Source: Oxytricha trifallax
Taxonomy: Eukaryota > Ciliophora > Spirotrichea > Sporadotrichida > Oxytrichidae
Direction: 5' to 3'
Assembly (NCBI GenBank): GCA_000711775.1
Contig: ARYC01000526.1
Coordinates: 89,818 to 153,817, forward strand
Length of the DNA: 64,000 nt
The position numbers and the translations under genes are program-made. Each line of letters opens with the position of its first letter. Position 1 is the first letter of the stretch. The notes under the pieces were generated by a model, which saw only the letters and a program-made list of their open reading frames with translations, ran no database searches and was not told where the DNA came from. Shown here piece by piece: positions 36,198-51,204 of this stretch.

Positions 36198-38934
36198 TCA
36201 GAATGAGTAGAGGTCTGAACTAGGATTTTACTGGTCGTGAACTTAGTTCTCCACGAACTGGTCGTCTACAATATTATAAAATATATATAATATAAACCCC
36301 CCCCAAACAAATAAGAATCAATATAAATTAAAATAGCTTAAGATTGTGCTCCCCCTTATAATTGGGCAAGCTGATCTTTTAGGTATTGATTCTCATCGAG
36401 TACAGTGCTCACTCTCATTTGTAATTCATTAGACTCCTCTCTGGCTTATTTTAACAATTTAACATAAATAATCAATAGGAATTTATTTAGAATTTATATG
36501 AGCATGCATAATTTATGAAAAGAGAAATTCCATAAGTTCAAAAGTATAATAATATTTCCTATAACAATAGAATTACATTCCCTATATAATTACAATTAAT
36601 TAAATTTTTAAGAAATATAAACTTCAGTAAGTTGCTCTTTGGTTTCTTGATGAAGATCTTATTACTATACCAATTGTGTATTTAGTTCACTGATTCTCTT
36701 GGTTAGTCTCTCTACCTCACTCTTTAGTTCAAATTTTTCATAATTGTACATTTCTTATACCTATTCAATAATGATAATCCAAATATAAACTAGTTCCAGA
36801 ATCTGCTTTTGTGCTTCAGCGCTTGATTGGCCTGTTGGTTCAGGTTAGGCTTAGGAAGGGCCATTGTTTTTGTCGCCCAACTTAGCCATAAAGGTAGATC
36901 TTCTTTGGGCTTAAGCCATGTGGTCGAAATGCAAGTTATCTTCTGGCTTCATTTCTTATCTAATAAATACTTTAAAAAGAAAAGAATTTGGAGGAAAGTA
37001 AAATGCCCTGATTGTTGTTGAAGTATCTAAATTTTATTCAATGTTTTGTAATTATAATTTGAATAGAATAATCTAATAGGATCCTTGTCAACTCCAGCCC
37101 AGTACTCCTCGAATTTCATTGCAGGCTCACTGCTTCTGCATGGTGGGTATAGATCTTGTTAGAAATTTCCTGCCTTTCTTGGAACCTTGAATGAAATATA
37201 TTCAACGCTCTTTGCAGTCAATCTTACTCCTCTAATTAATCAATTTAATTAGTCCCAACATTTGGTGATGGGATTATCTTTATAAAATAATATAATTATC
37301 TCTGCCTACTTCGCACTTCATGACATCAACACATCTCTTTGGCATGAAACTGAGACCTTTTTGTGGTTCCTTTGATTTGTAGTTTTGGAGATAGTCAATG
37401 ATATTTGGGCTCTCTGGGGAATATTGATAGAAGTTGATATTTGAATCTCCTTTGCCAGCAATATACAAAAGAGTGTACTAACTAAATACATAGGGAATAG
37501 GTTTGTTACATTTTCAAATTTAAAGTGGTGTCTTCATCGTAGTAAGAGAATGGAATACCTGCATGTTCATCTAACTTGCGTCTCACGATTGGTTGTGACA
37601 GGTCTCTGGTATCCCAAACAGCATACTCCTTCTCTGCGATTTTTGAGAAACCTGCAGTGAAGACATGGTTTGGTCTACCGAGCCAGGAAAGTTTTTATGG
37701 TCTGGTGCCTTCATGAGTGTTTGAGGCAATTAGAGAAGCCTGGTTGCCTTCTTGTCTTGGATCGAAAATGTTTAAAGTCTTGTTCTTAGTGATTTAATAA
37801 CTCTGAGAAAATGATCTTAGCTGAATTTTCATAAATTTGATAAATCATCGCTATTTATTTGATAGCAGCGAGGAGTGATCCGTTATGATTCCATTCTAGA
37901 CCAGTTGTAGTTGTGTTGATATCGTGAGACAGTACACATCTTTATTGAGAAATATCCCAGATTCTCACTGTGCAATCAGCTGCGGATGAAGCTAAAGTGT
38001 AATCAGTTGTTGGATGAAATTTAGAGAAAATCAATTTTCTAGAATGACCTCTTAGCTCAGCATCTGGCTCCGTAGTGTCCTTTGTAATACCTTCCTCTGG
38101 AATAACCCACATTTTAATAGAGCCGTCCTCTGATGCTGTAGAGAACAAGTTATCGTTGAATGGGGAGAAATCGAAATCTACGATAGGACCACCGTGCCCT
38201 TTGATCAAAGGTAAATCAGCCTCTAATCTTTTATAATCGTATGCTTTCATTACAGCAATTACTCCACCACCGCCTGACTTCCATGGGATCTATACCATAC
38301 TTTCAAATATTTTAATTAATATTTATCGTATAAGCAATTTTATTTAATTCAAAATGTACCTTAAATATAAAAAACCTATAATAGATATATAAATAATTAA
38401 AGAATAAATTTTGCAATATTTCAATTTAAATGAGATATACATTTTAAACTTTTTGTATATATTTTTAATTATCATTTATTATTTAACATACATGCATATT
38501 AGACACAATTTTTCGATTAAATTAACCAAGGCAGATTCCCTTATTAAGAATACCGATATGAATAAACGCGGCAATAAGAGTAAATGATTGAATGGCATAA
38601 TACTTACAGCTGTGAAAACGCCATTTGATCTAATGAAGTTTGACTCTGAGGCTGCATCACTAATAATGATCCCCTAGAAACTTTCCTTGAATGCCTCTCC
38701 TGTAATATTATACAATATAAAATAAATTATTGAATTAATTCGGAATGCTTGTAAAATTGCTAGTAAATTACATTTGAAATTGCTTTAAATACGAATTTAT
38801 TTACAGATCTAAATAATTTACTATAAATTAATTAAAATTATACAATATATAAAGTTAGAATCAAGATAAATAGAGAAGTAAAGGAACTTGCCGAGCATGT
38901 ATTTGAATTTGCTCTCTATCTATGCGCCCTTCAT
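36198..38934 (-). CDS. Coronin (WD40 actin-binding protein)
   Basis: Binds F-actin and Arp2/3 to regulate actin turnover. ATG 38934 gives MKGAQIESKFKYMLGK, matching the coronin N-terminal SKFRHVFG-type motif. Then FKESFQGIIISDAASESNFI and NGVFTA (38590-38700), and a large WD40 block at 37930-38285 with KGHGGPIVDFDFSPFNDNLF, ASEDGSIKMWVIPEEG and ASSAADCTVRIWDIS. Later blades are KLSWLGRPNHVFTAGFSK and EYAVWDTRDLSQPIVRRKLD (37530-37740), then IAGKGDSNINFYQY and LSFMPKRCVDV (37280-37470). Next come the coronin C-terminal extension, then coiled-coil segments (36350-36800: ELKSEVERLTKRISELNTQL; NELQMRVSTVLDENQYLKDQ). A last short block ends SSDLYSF at TGA 36198-36200; its attachment is inferred. 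Linear MDS order. Confidence 0.88.
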
Positions 38935-39473
38935 CATTGGTAATATAATATATCTTTTAAAAAATTTTATAAAATCAAATTACTACAAATCATTAATTCA
39001 ATTTCTAACTATATCTTTTTCGATGTAAATATCATACAAAAGCATTAATATTGTTAAAATAAATTAATATCATAGAATATATAATATTTCTTGATTAAAT
39101 AAATTGTTAAGAAATTGCTAAAATATGTGTTTATAATGCATTTAACATAAAAAGTTATAAAACTTATATATTTAGAATTAAGAATCATTATAATCTCTTT
39201 AAATTATCTTCAAAATTCATGTATAAATTTTAGTTTATTTGATAATCCTTCTTAAATCTAACAAACTCTATCACTATAAAAATGAAATATGAAAAAAATA
39301 AAGACACAATTAATGTTTAACAAAATAAAAAATAAATTATAATTTCCAATTTATTTCTTCAATAGCAATTAAGAAATCCTTCTCAACACTTTTGTATATA
39401 ATATACGCAAGATATAAGCAATGAATTAACTTATTTCTTATTATTTATTCTTTAAATTCACATCAACTTAAAA
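38935..39473. other. AT-rich divergent spacer
   Basis: Lies between the starts of coronin (-) and the MAP kinase (+). No supported feature. Confidence 0.45.
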
Positions 39474-42353
<2,880 letters not shown>

Positions 42354-42747
42354 CACCTTTGAAATTTATTATAAGACCCTAATTATGTAACATCTTTAAT
42401 TGAAAAACAAAACAAACTGTTATTTACAATTATTATTTATTAATTTAACTTGGTAATTTGAACTTATAAATGCAATATTTGCTCATTAAAATATTTTTCC
42501 AATCGTTTTGCGAGTAAAAGTTTAAAAGAATATGTATAACCAAGAGATACATATCCCTTAAATAAGATCTTAAATTCTATTTTAATCTTTAATTTCTTGT
42601 CATATCTAAATTTATAAGATGCTGAAACTTTAGATTAACTGATTAAACTATCATAAATAAATAGGTTTATTAATTAGTTATTTTATTTCTGAACTCCAAA
42701 TGAGTGTAATTAATTATTATGTAGTAACTATTAGAAAATACTCTTGC
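42354..42747. other. AT-rich convergent spacer
   Basis: Lies between the MAPK stop and the BUD23 stop. No supported feature. Confidence 0.45.
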
Positions 42748-44030
42748 TCAATTGAATCCAGTAGGTCTCTTTCTGCCAGAATATTTTGAATCTCTGCATA
42801 CAGCTTTTCCTTATTTTCTTTGTCTGTCTTTCTTCTTCATAATCCAATTTTTATCTTTATTGTTACCATTCCCTTTGAAGCTATTTCTCTTATCTTTTAT
42901 AAAAAATATATATTCTGATACTGATAAGTGAAAATTTGCAATTAAACCAAAATATATGGATCTTTTTCGTTATTTTGATGATATTTTTCCTTTTTCTTAA
43001 TCATTTTGCTTTTCTTCTATTTTCCTTTTATATCAACTTTCTCATCCTCTTCTTCATCGCTGCTTTCTTTATTATCTTCATCATCACTATTTAAATTTAA
43101 AAAATAAAGCAAGTTAATTATTTAACTTAAACAGTTCGACTTAAAATTATAATTAAAATAAGTTATGTGACAATATCTTCTTCGCTGTCTGACTCCCCTG
43201 TTTTAGCTCTTGGCATGATAACTTTCCTAGCTTCATTCATAATTTCTTCTGAAAACCCAGCCATCAGGAAAAGATAGTACTTCTTGGCTCTCTGGGAGTT
43301 AGGGTAGTCTACTATAAGACCACCAGTGAAACCATTTTTCAAGGCGGCATTAGTTATCATTTCCACTTATTCTGGACCACTTGGATAAAACTGAAAAGCG
43401 CATCTTGCTCCTTTAATCAGACATATTTGAAACAATTATAAAAGCATTCTGAATGGAATGGCTTGACAATAAAGAATTGTGGTTAATTTAAATGTTAAAC
43501 ATGCATAGAGAGATGAGAAGAACTTCTAAAGACGCTTGTATGGATTTTGACATTTCATTTCAGCTGAACAGAGCCATTGAAGTGCAGATATAGAAATAGC
43601 TCCATCGAAAGTACCAGGTCTAAATCCAAAGCCATGACCCATATCCGAATGAATTACATCCCCATCGACTTCTCTCTCTGCAGCAACATTGAGCATTGAT
43701 TGTAACATAATTAGATTTTAAAAATATTTAAGCATAGCCTTTGAGATATCCAGACCAACCCAGAGATGATCGTGTTCAGTTAGGACTTGCCCTGAAATAC
43801 CTGATCCACAACCAATATCTAATATAAGTCTGGGTGAACGTTTGGGGATAGCTAATATTTGTAATGCTCTCTCAGTGATTTTCAAATTAAAAGTCTTTTT
43901 TCTTATAAAAGAAAAAATTATTGATTTCTTGCTGAATTTCTATCATTCTTGTGTTTTAGGTATATTTTTTAGCTTCGTCTTCTCCATAGAAGATGTCTGC
44001 TGGAGCTAGTTACTCTGGACGATGATTCAT
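42748..44030 (-). CDS. BUD23: 18S rRNA (guanine-N7) methyltransferase Bud23
   Basis: Methylates a guanine in 18S rRNA and supports 40S subunit export, with Trm112 as partner. ATG 44030 gives MNHRPEQLAPADIFYGEDEA. SAM-binding motif I is LILDIGCGSGISG; then HLWVGLDISKAML, DMGHGFGFRPGTFDGAISIS and ALQWLC. RCAFQFYPSGPEQVEMI and GFTGGLIVDYPNSQRAKKYY follow, with the basic C-terminus KKKDRQRKQGK ... KYSGRKRPTGFN and TGA 42748-42750. A 39-bp segment with AGCAT at both ends (43692-43696/43731-43735) is excised in frame. Other inserts lie near 42900-42950, 43080-43160 and 43400-43500. Linear order, full family length. Confidence 0.92.
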
Positions 44031-44109
44031 TTTCTATTATTTAATAATATCTATAATATTAACACCTCTTTATCTATAATATTTATTGCTTGTGAAAAAT
44101 TTTTTATTA

Positions 44110-44490
44110 ATTAATTAGCCTTTTTTAGCCTAGTCTACATCTTAACCTGCGAATATTTTGTCGCTCTATACTCCACAAACTTATTCTTTGGATTAGAGTG
44201 AAGCATCCAGTTACAAATTAGAATCTCTTACTCTTCTAATATTTAGAAGGTTAGGATCCAAATTCTCTGGGTTAATCTAAAGGAATAGATTCGTAAATAA
44301 TAAAATAATAATAATAATAATAGTAATGATAATAAAGGAATTATTATCTGTACTTCTGATCAACTTGAGAGCCCTTGTATCCAATTAAGTTAACTAAGGG
44401 AACTTTGATCTTTAGGCTAAAATTTGGTTGGTTCACATAGTCGATGGCTATCTATTATCCAGGAACTATTTATGCAATCACCAAATCCAT
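44110..44490 (-). CDS. Small unknown protein upstream of BUD23
   Basis: ATG 44490 gives MDLVIAQIVPGQQIAIDYVN and KIKVPLVNLIGYKGSQV. After an AT-rich insert containing an (AAT)n run (about 44290-44340) the frame resumes as INPENLDPNLLNIRRVRD and ends about DVDQAKKG near 44110. TAA/TAG are used as Gln. No TGA separates it in frame from the BUD23 ATG at 44030, so it could be a separate gene with an unseen end or a 5' extension. BUD23 proteins normally begin at the MNHRPEQ-like motif, which favours a separate gene. Family not recognised. Confidence 0.5.
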
Positions 44491-44742
44491 ATGGAAATAA
44501 ATGATTAAAATTTATTTAAATACCAATTGGTATGATAATAATCCATGTTGTTTATTTTATTATCAGCATACTTAAATTGGACAACATTGTTTAAGATAAG
44601 TTCAATAATGATAAGTTTTAAAGTTTTTTCAGTAATTAGCTTTTTCAAACATCCGAAATGACGTTACTTAACTTAAAAAATCCTATCATCCTATTTATCA
44701 AGCTCATTACTTCTTTTACCTAGAAGTACATATAAATATCAT

Positions 44743-47057
44743 ATATAATCATAGTAAAATTAAAAAGTAATTTTTACATTTAAAAAATGGAAAATATGAT
44801 TCTACTTCCTAAAAAATCAAGCTAGGTTAGTGAGATGAATGACATACTGAGCTACAGAAAGCTCTCAAGATAGTGAGGCAGTTGTTCTTGAGCTTGCATA
44901 ATGCAATATTATCCACATGCTGATCTTAGTCGGATGCTAATAGATCGGAAATCAGTAATCTGCACCAATAATGCTAATCCCACAACAAATCATGATGAGA
45001 TATGTTAGTGATAGGATGCCCTACTAAATTATGAACAATAAAACCGTAGCGTAACATGTAAATTAGTTTACCAGTATTCGTGATTACTCTCATTACTCTA
45101 CACTCACGCATAAGGAGAGCGGATATCCCATTGTATATTATCAAGCAGCACCCTCCTTCGCGGACATAGACAGTACAGTTTTAGAAATGAAGGGAGATCT
45201 ATTTGAATCAACGCTCAAATTTATGACATCACTATTGCACCTAAATTGAAATTCGGGTATCCAAAAGGTCTTATCAACGATTTAACTATAAGTAATAGCA
45301 CTTACAACGGCTTTCAATGTGTGATCAGAACAGAAAATAAAATAACAAAATAATTTGGATTAATTTTGAATGAATTTTGTACGGCCTCTTGCTATTCCTG
45401 CTAATTTCCCATTTGGTAAAAAATTGTTGTCGCAATGATATTTACACGAACAACTTCAGCGGGTGTAAATAAGTGGATATGTGGTGTGATATTTACTAAA
45501 CTCCTCAGTGTCGCCGAGATATCAGAAAACGTAATTAGATACGTCAGCAAGTGTAACTAGAAATTCTGATAAAATTAACAAAATACTGTTGACAGAGTAC
45601 CTAGATACTCTTTTGTGCGTATCTAGGTACTAAACAGCCTAAATGTTTATCAATGAGTGAGAACGATATTAGAATTCCTACAGGGGTTACAATAATCTAT
45701 AACACCGGAAATCATAGGTACGTGGAAAACTAATTCTTTCGAAATGACAGTAGGCATCAAGAGACAAGCAAATTACCTAGGCATGCTGGTGATATTTGAT
45801 TTTACCGATTTCAACAAAACATCTTCTCAGGAGAGTAAGAAATATTGAGATGATTAAAATAAATTTCTTTTTGGTTCTATAATCTCACTGTACAATGAGT
45901 TTATACTGTAATTTATATAATGAAAATAATTTCAATTGGCAAATTGATAATTAGTTATTTTAGATTAATCTAATAAATATTTTGTTGAAATCGGTAAAAT
46001 CAAATATCACCAGCATGCCTAGGTAATTTGCTTGTCTCTTGATGCCTACTGTCATTTCGAAAGAATTAGTTTTCCACGTACCTATGATTTCCGGTGTTAT
46101 AGATTATTGTAACCCCTGTAGGAATTCTAATATCGTTCTCACTCATTGATAAACATTTAGGCTGTTTAGTACCTAGATACGCACAAAAGAGTATCTAGGT
46201 ACTCTGTCAACAGTATTTTGTTAATTTTATCAGAATTTCTAGTTACACTTGCTGACGTATCTAATTACGTTTTCTGATATCTCGGCGACACTGAGGAGTT
46301 TAGTAAATATCACACCACATATCCACTTATTTACACCCGCTGAAGTTGTTCGTGTAAATATCATTGCGACAACAATTTTTTACCAAATGGGAAATTAGCA
46401 GGAATAGCAAGAGGCCGTACAAAATTCATTCAAAATTAATCCAAATTATTTTGTTATTTTATTTTCTGTTCTGATCACACATTGAAAGCCGTTGTAAGTG
46501 CTATTACTTATAGTTAAATCGTTGATAAGACCTTTTGGATACCCGAATTTCAATTTAGGTGCAATAGTGATGTCATAAATTTGAGCGTTGATTCAAATAG
46601 ATCTCCCTTCATTTCTAAAACTGTACTGTCTATGTCCGCGAAGGAGGGTGCTGCTTGATAATATACAATGGGATATCCGCTCTCCTTATGCGTGAGTGTA
46701 GAGTAATGAGAGTAATCACGAATACTGGTAAACTAATTTACATGTTACGCTACGGTTTTATTGTTCATAATTTAGTAGGGCATCCTATCACTAACATATC
46801 TCATCATGATTTGTTGTGGGATTAGCATTATTGGTGCAGATTACTGATTTCCGATCTATTAGCATCCGACTAAGATCAGCATGTGGATAATATTGCATTA
46901 TGCAAGCTCAAGAACAACTGCCTCACTATCTTGAGAGCTTTCTGTAGCTCAGTATGTCATTCATCTCACTAACCTAGCTTGATTTTTTAGGAAGTAGAAT
47001 CATATTTTCCATTTTTTAAATGTAAAAATTACTTTTTAATTTTACTTTGATTATATT
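44743..47057. repeat. 2.3-kb near-perfect palindrome
   Basis: The left arm (about 44743-45820) and right arm (about 45981-47057) are inverted copies of some 1,070 bp that read identically almost everywhere, around a 160-bp unlike, AT-rich centre. The arms are clearly less AT-rich than the DNA outside. Outer edges: AGTAAAATTAAAAAGTAA at left and its reverse complement at right, with one mismatch then 8 more matching bases. No open frame with TAR=Gln was recognised, and no transposase is seen. The near identity of the arms implies recent origin or ongoing conversion. Candidate fold-back element or germline-limited palindrome. Confidence 0.93.
45596..45631. repeat. 13-bp-stem hairpin inside the palindrome arm
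   Basis: AGTACCTAGATAC, a 10-bp loop, then GTATCTAGGTACT: a perfect 13-bp stem. It is necessarily present again in the right arm (about 46170-46205). It resembles a recombinase or origin-type dyad; function unknown. Confidence 0.85.
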
Positions 47058-47495
47058 TAGTAAAGATGTTTCTTATCACTATTTTTTATAAGAATATAAG
47101 AATCAGTAATTTATTTTGTGATTAATTAAAAACTTTTTATTATATATTAACATTTAAAATTTCCCTAATTTAATTCATAAAATATTCCTTCAAAATGTTT
47201 CATTTTCAATATGAAAATGTCACTATTTCTACACATAAACAATCTTTAACTCATTATTTATTATCTTTATCGATATTTTAATTTTATTTCTATTATTATA
47301 TTATGTTGCTATTCTTATTCATATTATTAGTCTATTACTTGACACTTTTGTTCTAATTTTCTACATTTGATTAATTTTTAAAATTTTATTTGACACTATT
47401 ATTATTACTAATGTTTAACACTATGCCTTATTTAACTTAATTCACATTAATTTATCTTTTTTTATTGTTCATTCAAAGCCTTAAATATTTTCTAA
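47058..47495. other. AT-rich spacer
   Basis: Region between the palindrome and the Q/S-rich gene. No supported feature. Confidence 0.4.
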
Positions 47496-48594
47496 TCATA
47501 TATTATGATTATATATAAATAAAATCTTACAATTGTTTATCTAATTAATTTTAAATATTAACATTTCATTTATAAATTTATTTAAAAAAACTTTTGGTGT
47601 TTAAATTTGCTTTTTAAAAGATAGCTCCATTATCTTTTACTGATTGATAAAATGTTAATATTCTCCTAAAAACATCTGATAAAAATCTTCCATTGCCATT
47701 TAGTCTTCTTCACTACTAATATCATAATTCAAATTAAAATATTCCTCTTTGCCATTTTCAATGGGTAAATCATGCATAGCTTCTAAGAAGTCATTAGAGC
47801 CGGATCTACTGATGAAGACAATTAAATTAATTTATTTGATTATATTTTGCTTTAGTGAAATGAAAATCTGATAAATTATTAAAATTAAGTATTAGTATAT
47901 TAAATAAATTTAGACTTGATAGAGAATGCTACGGGTCTCATCAGGAAATTCGTCTAGTAGAATGACTACCCTCTTTGAAAAGTCTAACTTCTACTTTTGA
48001 GTAAAGTTTTGGGGTTTTTCATCCTATGAGCAAGGTACACTTTATGAAAGATCATCAAACTTTCTCTTTTTTGAAATTAGTTGACTTGAAGAAGAATATC
48101 TTGAGTTAGGTGCAGCCTTTGATGACTATTTCTGTTCTTAAATCACGTTTTTAGCATAGTAATTAAAATTATGTATAGAAATAAAATATATTAGATCAAA
48201 TTTTTCATTATTTTTTCCATTCATTTTTGAAATAAAAGATGATGTATTACTTATAATTATCTTTACAACTATTGGGGAACTACTGGGGATCTTTATTAGG
48301 CCTAATTTGGCATCTGGTTTCCCAGATTGTCATTTTAGTTTCCGTTTCCATTCATGCTCCCATTAAGAACATTTGAGGAGCCTTGTAGTTGATTCCTAGA
48401 ATTACTGTTTACTTAATCCACGCCAAAGTCAGAGTCATCGATAAATTCCATTTCGTTCATTAGTTATGTGATTGAGCTATCTTCAGATTATTCAACTTGA
48501 TCGTCTTTTAATTAAAATAATATTATATATAAAATATAATATATTTTAAGAATCATAATCTTGGCTCATTTAACCAGAAAGTTGAGGTTGTTGC
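47496..48594 (-). CDS. Gln/Ser/Asn-rich acidic protein, unknown
   Basis: ATG 48594 begins MQQPQLSGQMSQDYD. After a short insert it continues QSEDSSITQLMNEMEFIDDS, an Asn/Gln-rich stretch to 48260, then SSSSQLISKKRKFDDLSQ (a KKRKF nuclear-localisation-like patch) and RVVILLDEFPDETRS (47910-48110). After another insert come FLEAMHDLPIENGKEEYF and a C-terminal acidic block near 47640-47810. The frame stays open to TGA at 47496, though the last 140 bp look AT-rich and unlike protein. Possibly a transcriptional regulator (composition only); family not recognised. Confidence 0.6.
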
Positions 48595-48795
48595 ATAATA
48601 ATTTATGTTAAGGAGATTCTTTGATAAGATTCCAAATAATAAATAAAATTAATTTAATTATTACTATCGCGCAATTCTCAACATATGTCCTTAATTTAAA
48701 GGAATATAATTTAAATAATTTATATAGTAAAAATAATTAATGAAATAATAACCATTTTTAATTTAATTTTTGTACATCTAAGGTTTAAGAAAATG

Positions 48796-48990
48796 TCACG
48801 GGTCTTTATACTTCTTTAGCCTAACATACCAATTAGATTACTCTTTAGGCAAATTAAGCGCATTCAAGAATCTTTAAGCTCGATGGAAACTTACACACAT
48901 CACAATTTTAATTGCATTTTACATGGTTTAAATTTTAGTCATAGAAGCTAAGAATTGATTTTCTTCTGCATTAGGATTTATCCTCACAAA
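48796..48990 (-). CDS. C-terminal coding segment, unknown, next to transposon insertion
   Basis: Minus-strand frame: INPNAEENQFLASMTKIQTM, then RFLNALNLPKEQSNWYVRLK, ending at TGA 48796-48798. TAA/TAG read as Gln. It lacks a start here, and the upstream side runs into the TIR element at 49036. It could be the last MDS of the helicase gene whose motif VI lies beyond the element at 51205-51405 on the same strand, but no pointer was found to prove it. Confidence 0.45.
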
Positions 48991-49037
48991 ACTTCACACA
49001 ATAAATATAATTGCAGCATCAAAGAAGAAAAATATTA

Positions 49038-49245
49038 TTGTTAAATAATAATAAAATACAAAGATTAAAAATTAAAAAAAAATCATTAATAAATGCGCAT
49101 CATAAATAGTAAAACTTTTTGACCAATTAATAAGGAACAATTTTATATACCAAAACTAAAAACAGAACTAAATAAAACCAAAGAATACTTTCAATGAGTA
49201 AATTAAACTGTCGAAACCTTATGGATTAAAGTTGGTGTGTTTGCT
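49038..49245 (+). repeat. Left terminal inverted repeat
   Basis: Matches the reverse complement of 50953-51158 with a few single-base differences and a small indel (for example in the oligo-A tract near 49073). Confidence 0.9.
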
Positions 49246-49381
49246 ATTTTATATTAATAAAACCTCAATGTTGTTATTTACAATTTTTTGTAGACGTATA
49301 AAATTAATCAAAATACAAATACTCTTAATTTAATATCATTTATTTCACTTCACAAATTTCTCAATTTCTCTCTCAAAGTAT

Positions 49382-50758
49382 TTAGTTGATTCCAGGTCCT
49401 TGATTTCTTCGCATTCTCCATCCTTTGGTCTTAATTTTAATGCTCCCTTCATCAACGAATCCACGGTGTCCATGGTGAGGGCGGGCTTGAATCTCTGCAG
49501 GAACTGAGGGGGAGGTGGGGGAGCTCTGCATCATCATGGCCAGGTCCTTCTTGAATCTCTTCATGACGCTATCTCTTCTCTGCCTTTCCTTGCTTATTGA
49601 CAGGGGTCTCATGTCTCTATCAGCAGCTCGGTTCATGATGTTGTCTACAATATCATTATTCTTTATTGGATCTTAGTTAGTGGGAGGCAATCAGAATATC
49701 AAGCTCTGGAGAACTTCACATTGGGATTTTTCAAATTGTTGAATTTGACAGTAAGCTTGTTGCAGGCGAATTCGATGATTTTTAGCAATCAACATTAGTT
49801 TTATCGTACCTCGATCGAGAGAGCGCAGACCGAGCTAGCGAGTTACAAATAACTGGACAGGCAGCTGTTTATCAGACAAAGATTATTAAGGGTATACTTT
49901 TGCTGATGACGCCAGGTAGTTGGAATATTCAAAATCATTCGACCCTCAGAGTCCTCATAAGTCGGCTCCATGCAGGGAGTGCCCTAATGTATGCGACCTT
50001 AAGCCAACGCATGTAGAATGCTGCCCCAAACAGGCTAGTTTGACTGTCATATGCTAGGGTGCCAAGAATCCTGATTTAGAAGAGTTTATGCTGATACACT
50101 TTAGCACTAGAGTAGTATAGTTTTCACTAGGCGCAATGCACTAGAGCTTCGTGCTTTGGCATAAGATTTTAGTGCCTTTGGCTACTCATGAGTATTCAGG
50201 ATGCCAACTGGCTTGGTGTCTGAGCCAACGGTATCTTGACAGCAGGCGTTCTTGAGATAATTGCTGGGACTCGCCCCCTGATCACTTAGCTTGGGTAATA
50301 GGTTACGTTGTGCTCCTTCCCTAAATCTCGCTATCAAATACAATTGTTTAAGCTTACCTGGTGAGAGGAGGCGAGGCATCTAATGTGGGATCCAACAAGT
50401 CGCCCATGGTCTGGTGGTGTGTCGAATCATCATGAGAACATCTAATATGGCGGCCGCCATCTTCCCTCCCCATTTTGACAGTTGCATGCAAGACCTCGTC
50501 CACTAGTGTCGAATAGGAGAGCGTGGAGCGCGTGCCAAGAATGCTACTCACCACGTGTCAGAGATTCCCATGACTTGTGTTCGCCATTTGAATGTTGCTC
50601 AGGAGAATAATTAGGCGCTGTTTGAAAGATGTCTTGGTGAGCAGGGGATCGTCGAATTCAAGATTGTCAAGCAAAAGATCCTCAGTTGGGTCCTCCGGCA
50701 GTTCAGGGTCGTCTTGCTCGCATGGTGAGTTGTCAATATCAAGTAGTAGGGGGTTCAT
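49382..50758 (-). pseudogene. Coding remnants inside TIR element, unknown
   Basis: Minus-strand frames with good composition but shifting phase: an acidic N-terminal-like piece (50758-50558: MNPLLLDIDNSPCEQDD ... PEDPTEDLLLDN), a piece at 50554-50350 with VDEVLHATVKMGREDGG, a piece at 50379-50182 with KLKQLYLIARFREGAQRNL, and a basic piece at 49636-49382 with KERQRRDSVMKRFKKDL. They may be one decayed protein or several. No family recognised. G+C content differs sharply from host genes. Confidence 0.4.
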
Positions 50759-50872
50759 CTGTTGGATTTGTGACTTTCTTAAGGATTCTTAAGTATTATT
50801 ATAGAGGGGTAGCAGTTTATAATAATTAAATATCTAATTCGTCATTTTGGTTGCTTTAGTAGAATAGCCTCT

Positions 50873-50944
<72 letters not shown>

Positions 50945-50953
50945 AACTACTAC
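50873..50953. repeat. (CTA)n microsatellite
   Basis: About 25 tandem CTA units, with one CAA interruption, just inside the right TIR of the element. Probably a replication-slippage product within the transposon. Confidence 0.95.
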
Positions 50954-51158
50954 AAACAAACCAACTTTAATCCATAAGCTTTCGACAGTTTAATTTACTC
51001 ATTGAAAGTATTCTTTGGTTTTATTTAGTTTTGTTTTTAGTTTTGGTATATAAAATTGTTCCTTATTAATTGGTCAAAAAGTTTTACTATTTATGATGCG
51101 CATTTATTAATGATTTTTTTTTAATTTTTAATCTTTGTATTTTATTATTATTTAACAA
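50953..51158 (-). repeat. Right terminal inverted repeat
   Basis: Mirror of 49038-49245, ending TTTAACAA next to the TA duplication. Confidence 0.9.
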
Positions 51159-51204
51159 TAGTTAACCCAATCTTGATATGAAATAATAATTTTTTAAATA
51201 AAAT

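Larger units (their letters stand above)
49036..51160. mobile_element. 2.1-kb transposon with ~207-bp TIRs and TA duplication
   Basis: The inverted repeats begin TTGTTAAATAATAATAAAAT (49038) and mirror at 51158; both are flanked by TA (49036-49037 and 51159-51160), the target duplication of IS630/Tc1/mariner elements. The interior (49380-50800) is markedly richer in G+C than the surroundings and carries broken minus-strand ORFs plus a CTA microsatellite. No transposase catalytic motif was seen inside, so it may be non-autonomous. It sits between two coding segments on the same strand. Confidence 0.88.

Noticed and set aside
36296..36306. C-rich run ACCCCCCCCAAAC as a telomere or TBE end
   Set aside because: Homopolymer-like, with no TBE-like sequence next to it; lies in an insert of the coronin gene.
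44743..47057. Palindrome as a certain assembly artefact
   Set aside because: A distinct 160-bp centre, unrelated outer flanks and a mismatch at the arm edge argue for real DNA, though long-read confirmation would decide.
50592..50792. Plus-strand Ser-rich ORF in the TIR element
   Set aside because: Antisense of the acidic minus-strand piece; no independent support.
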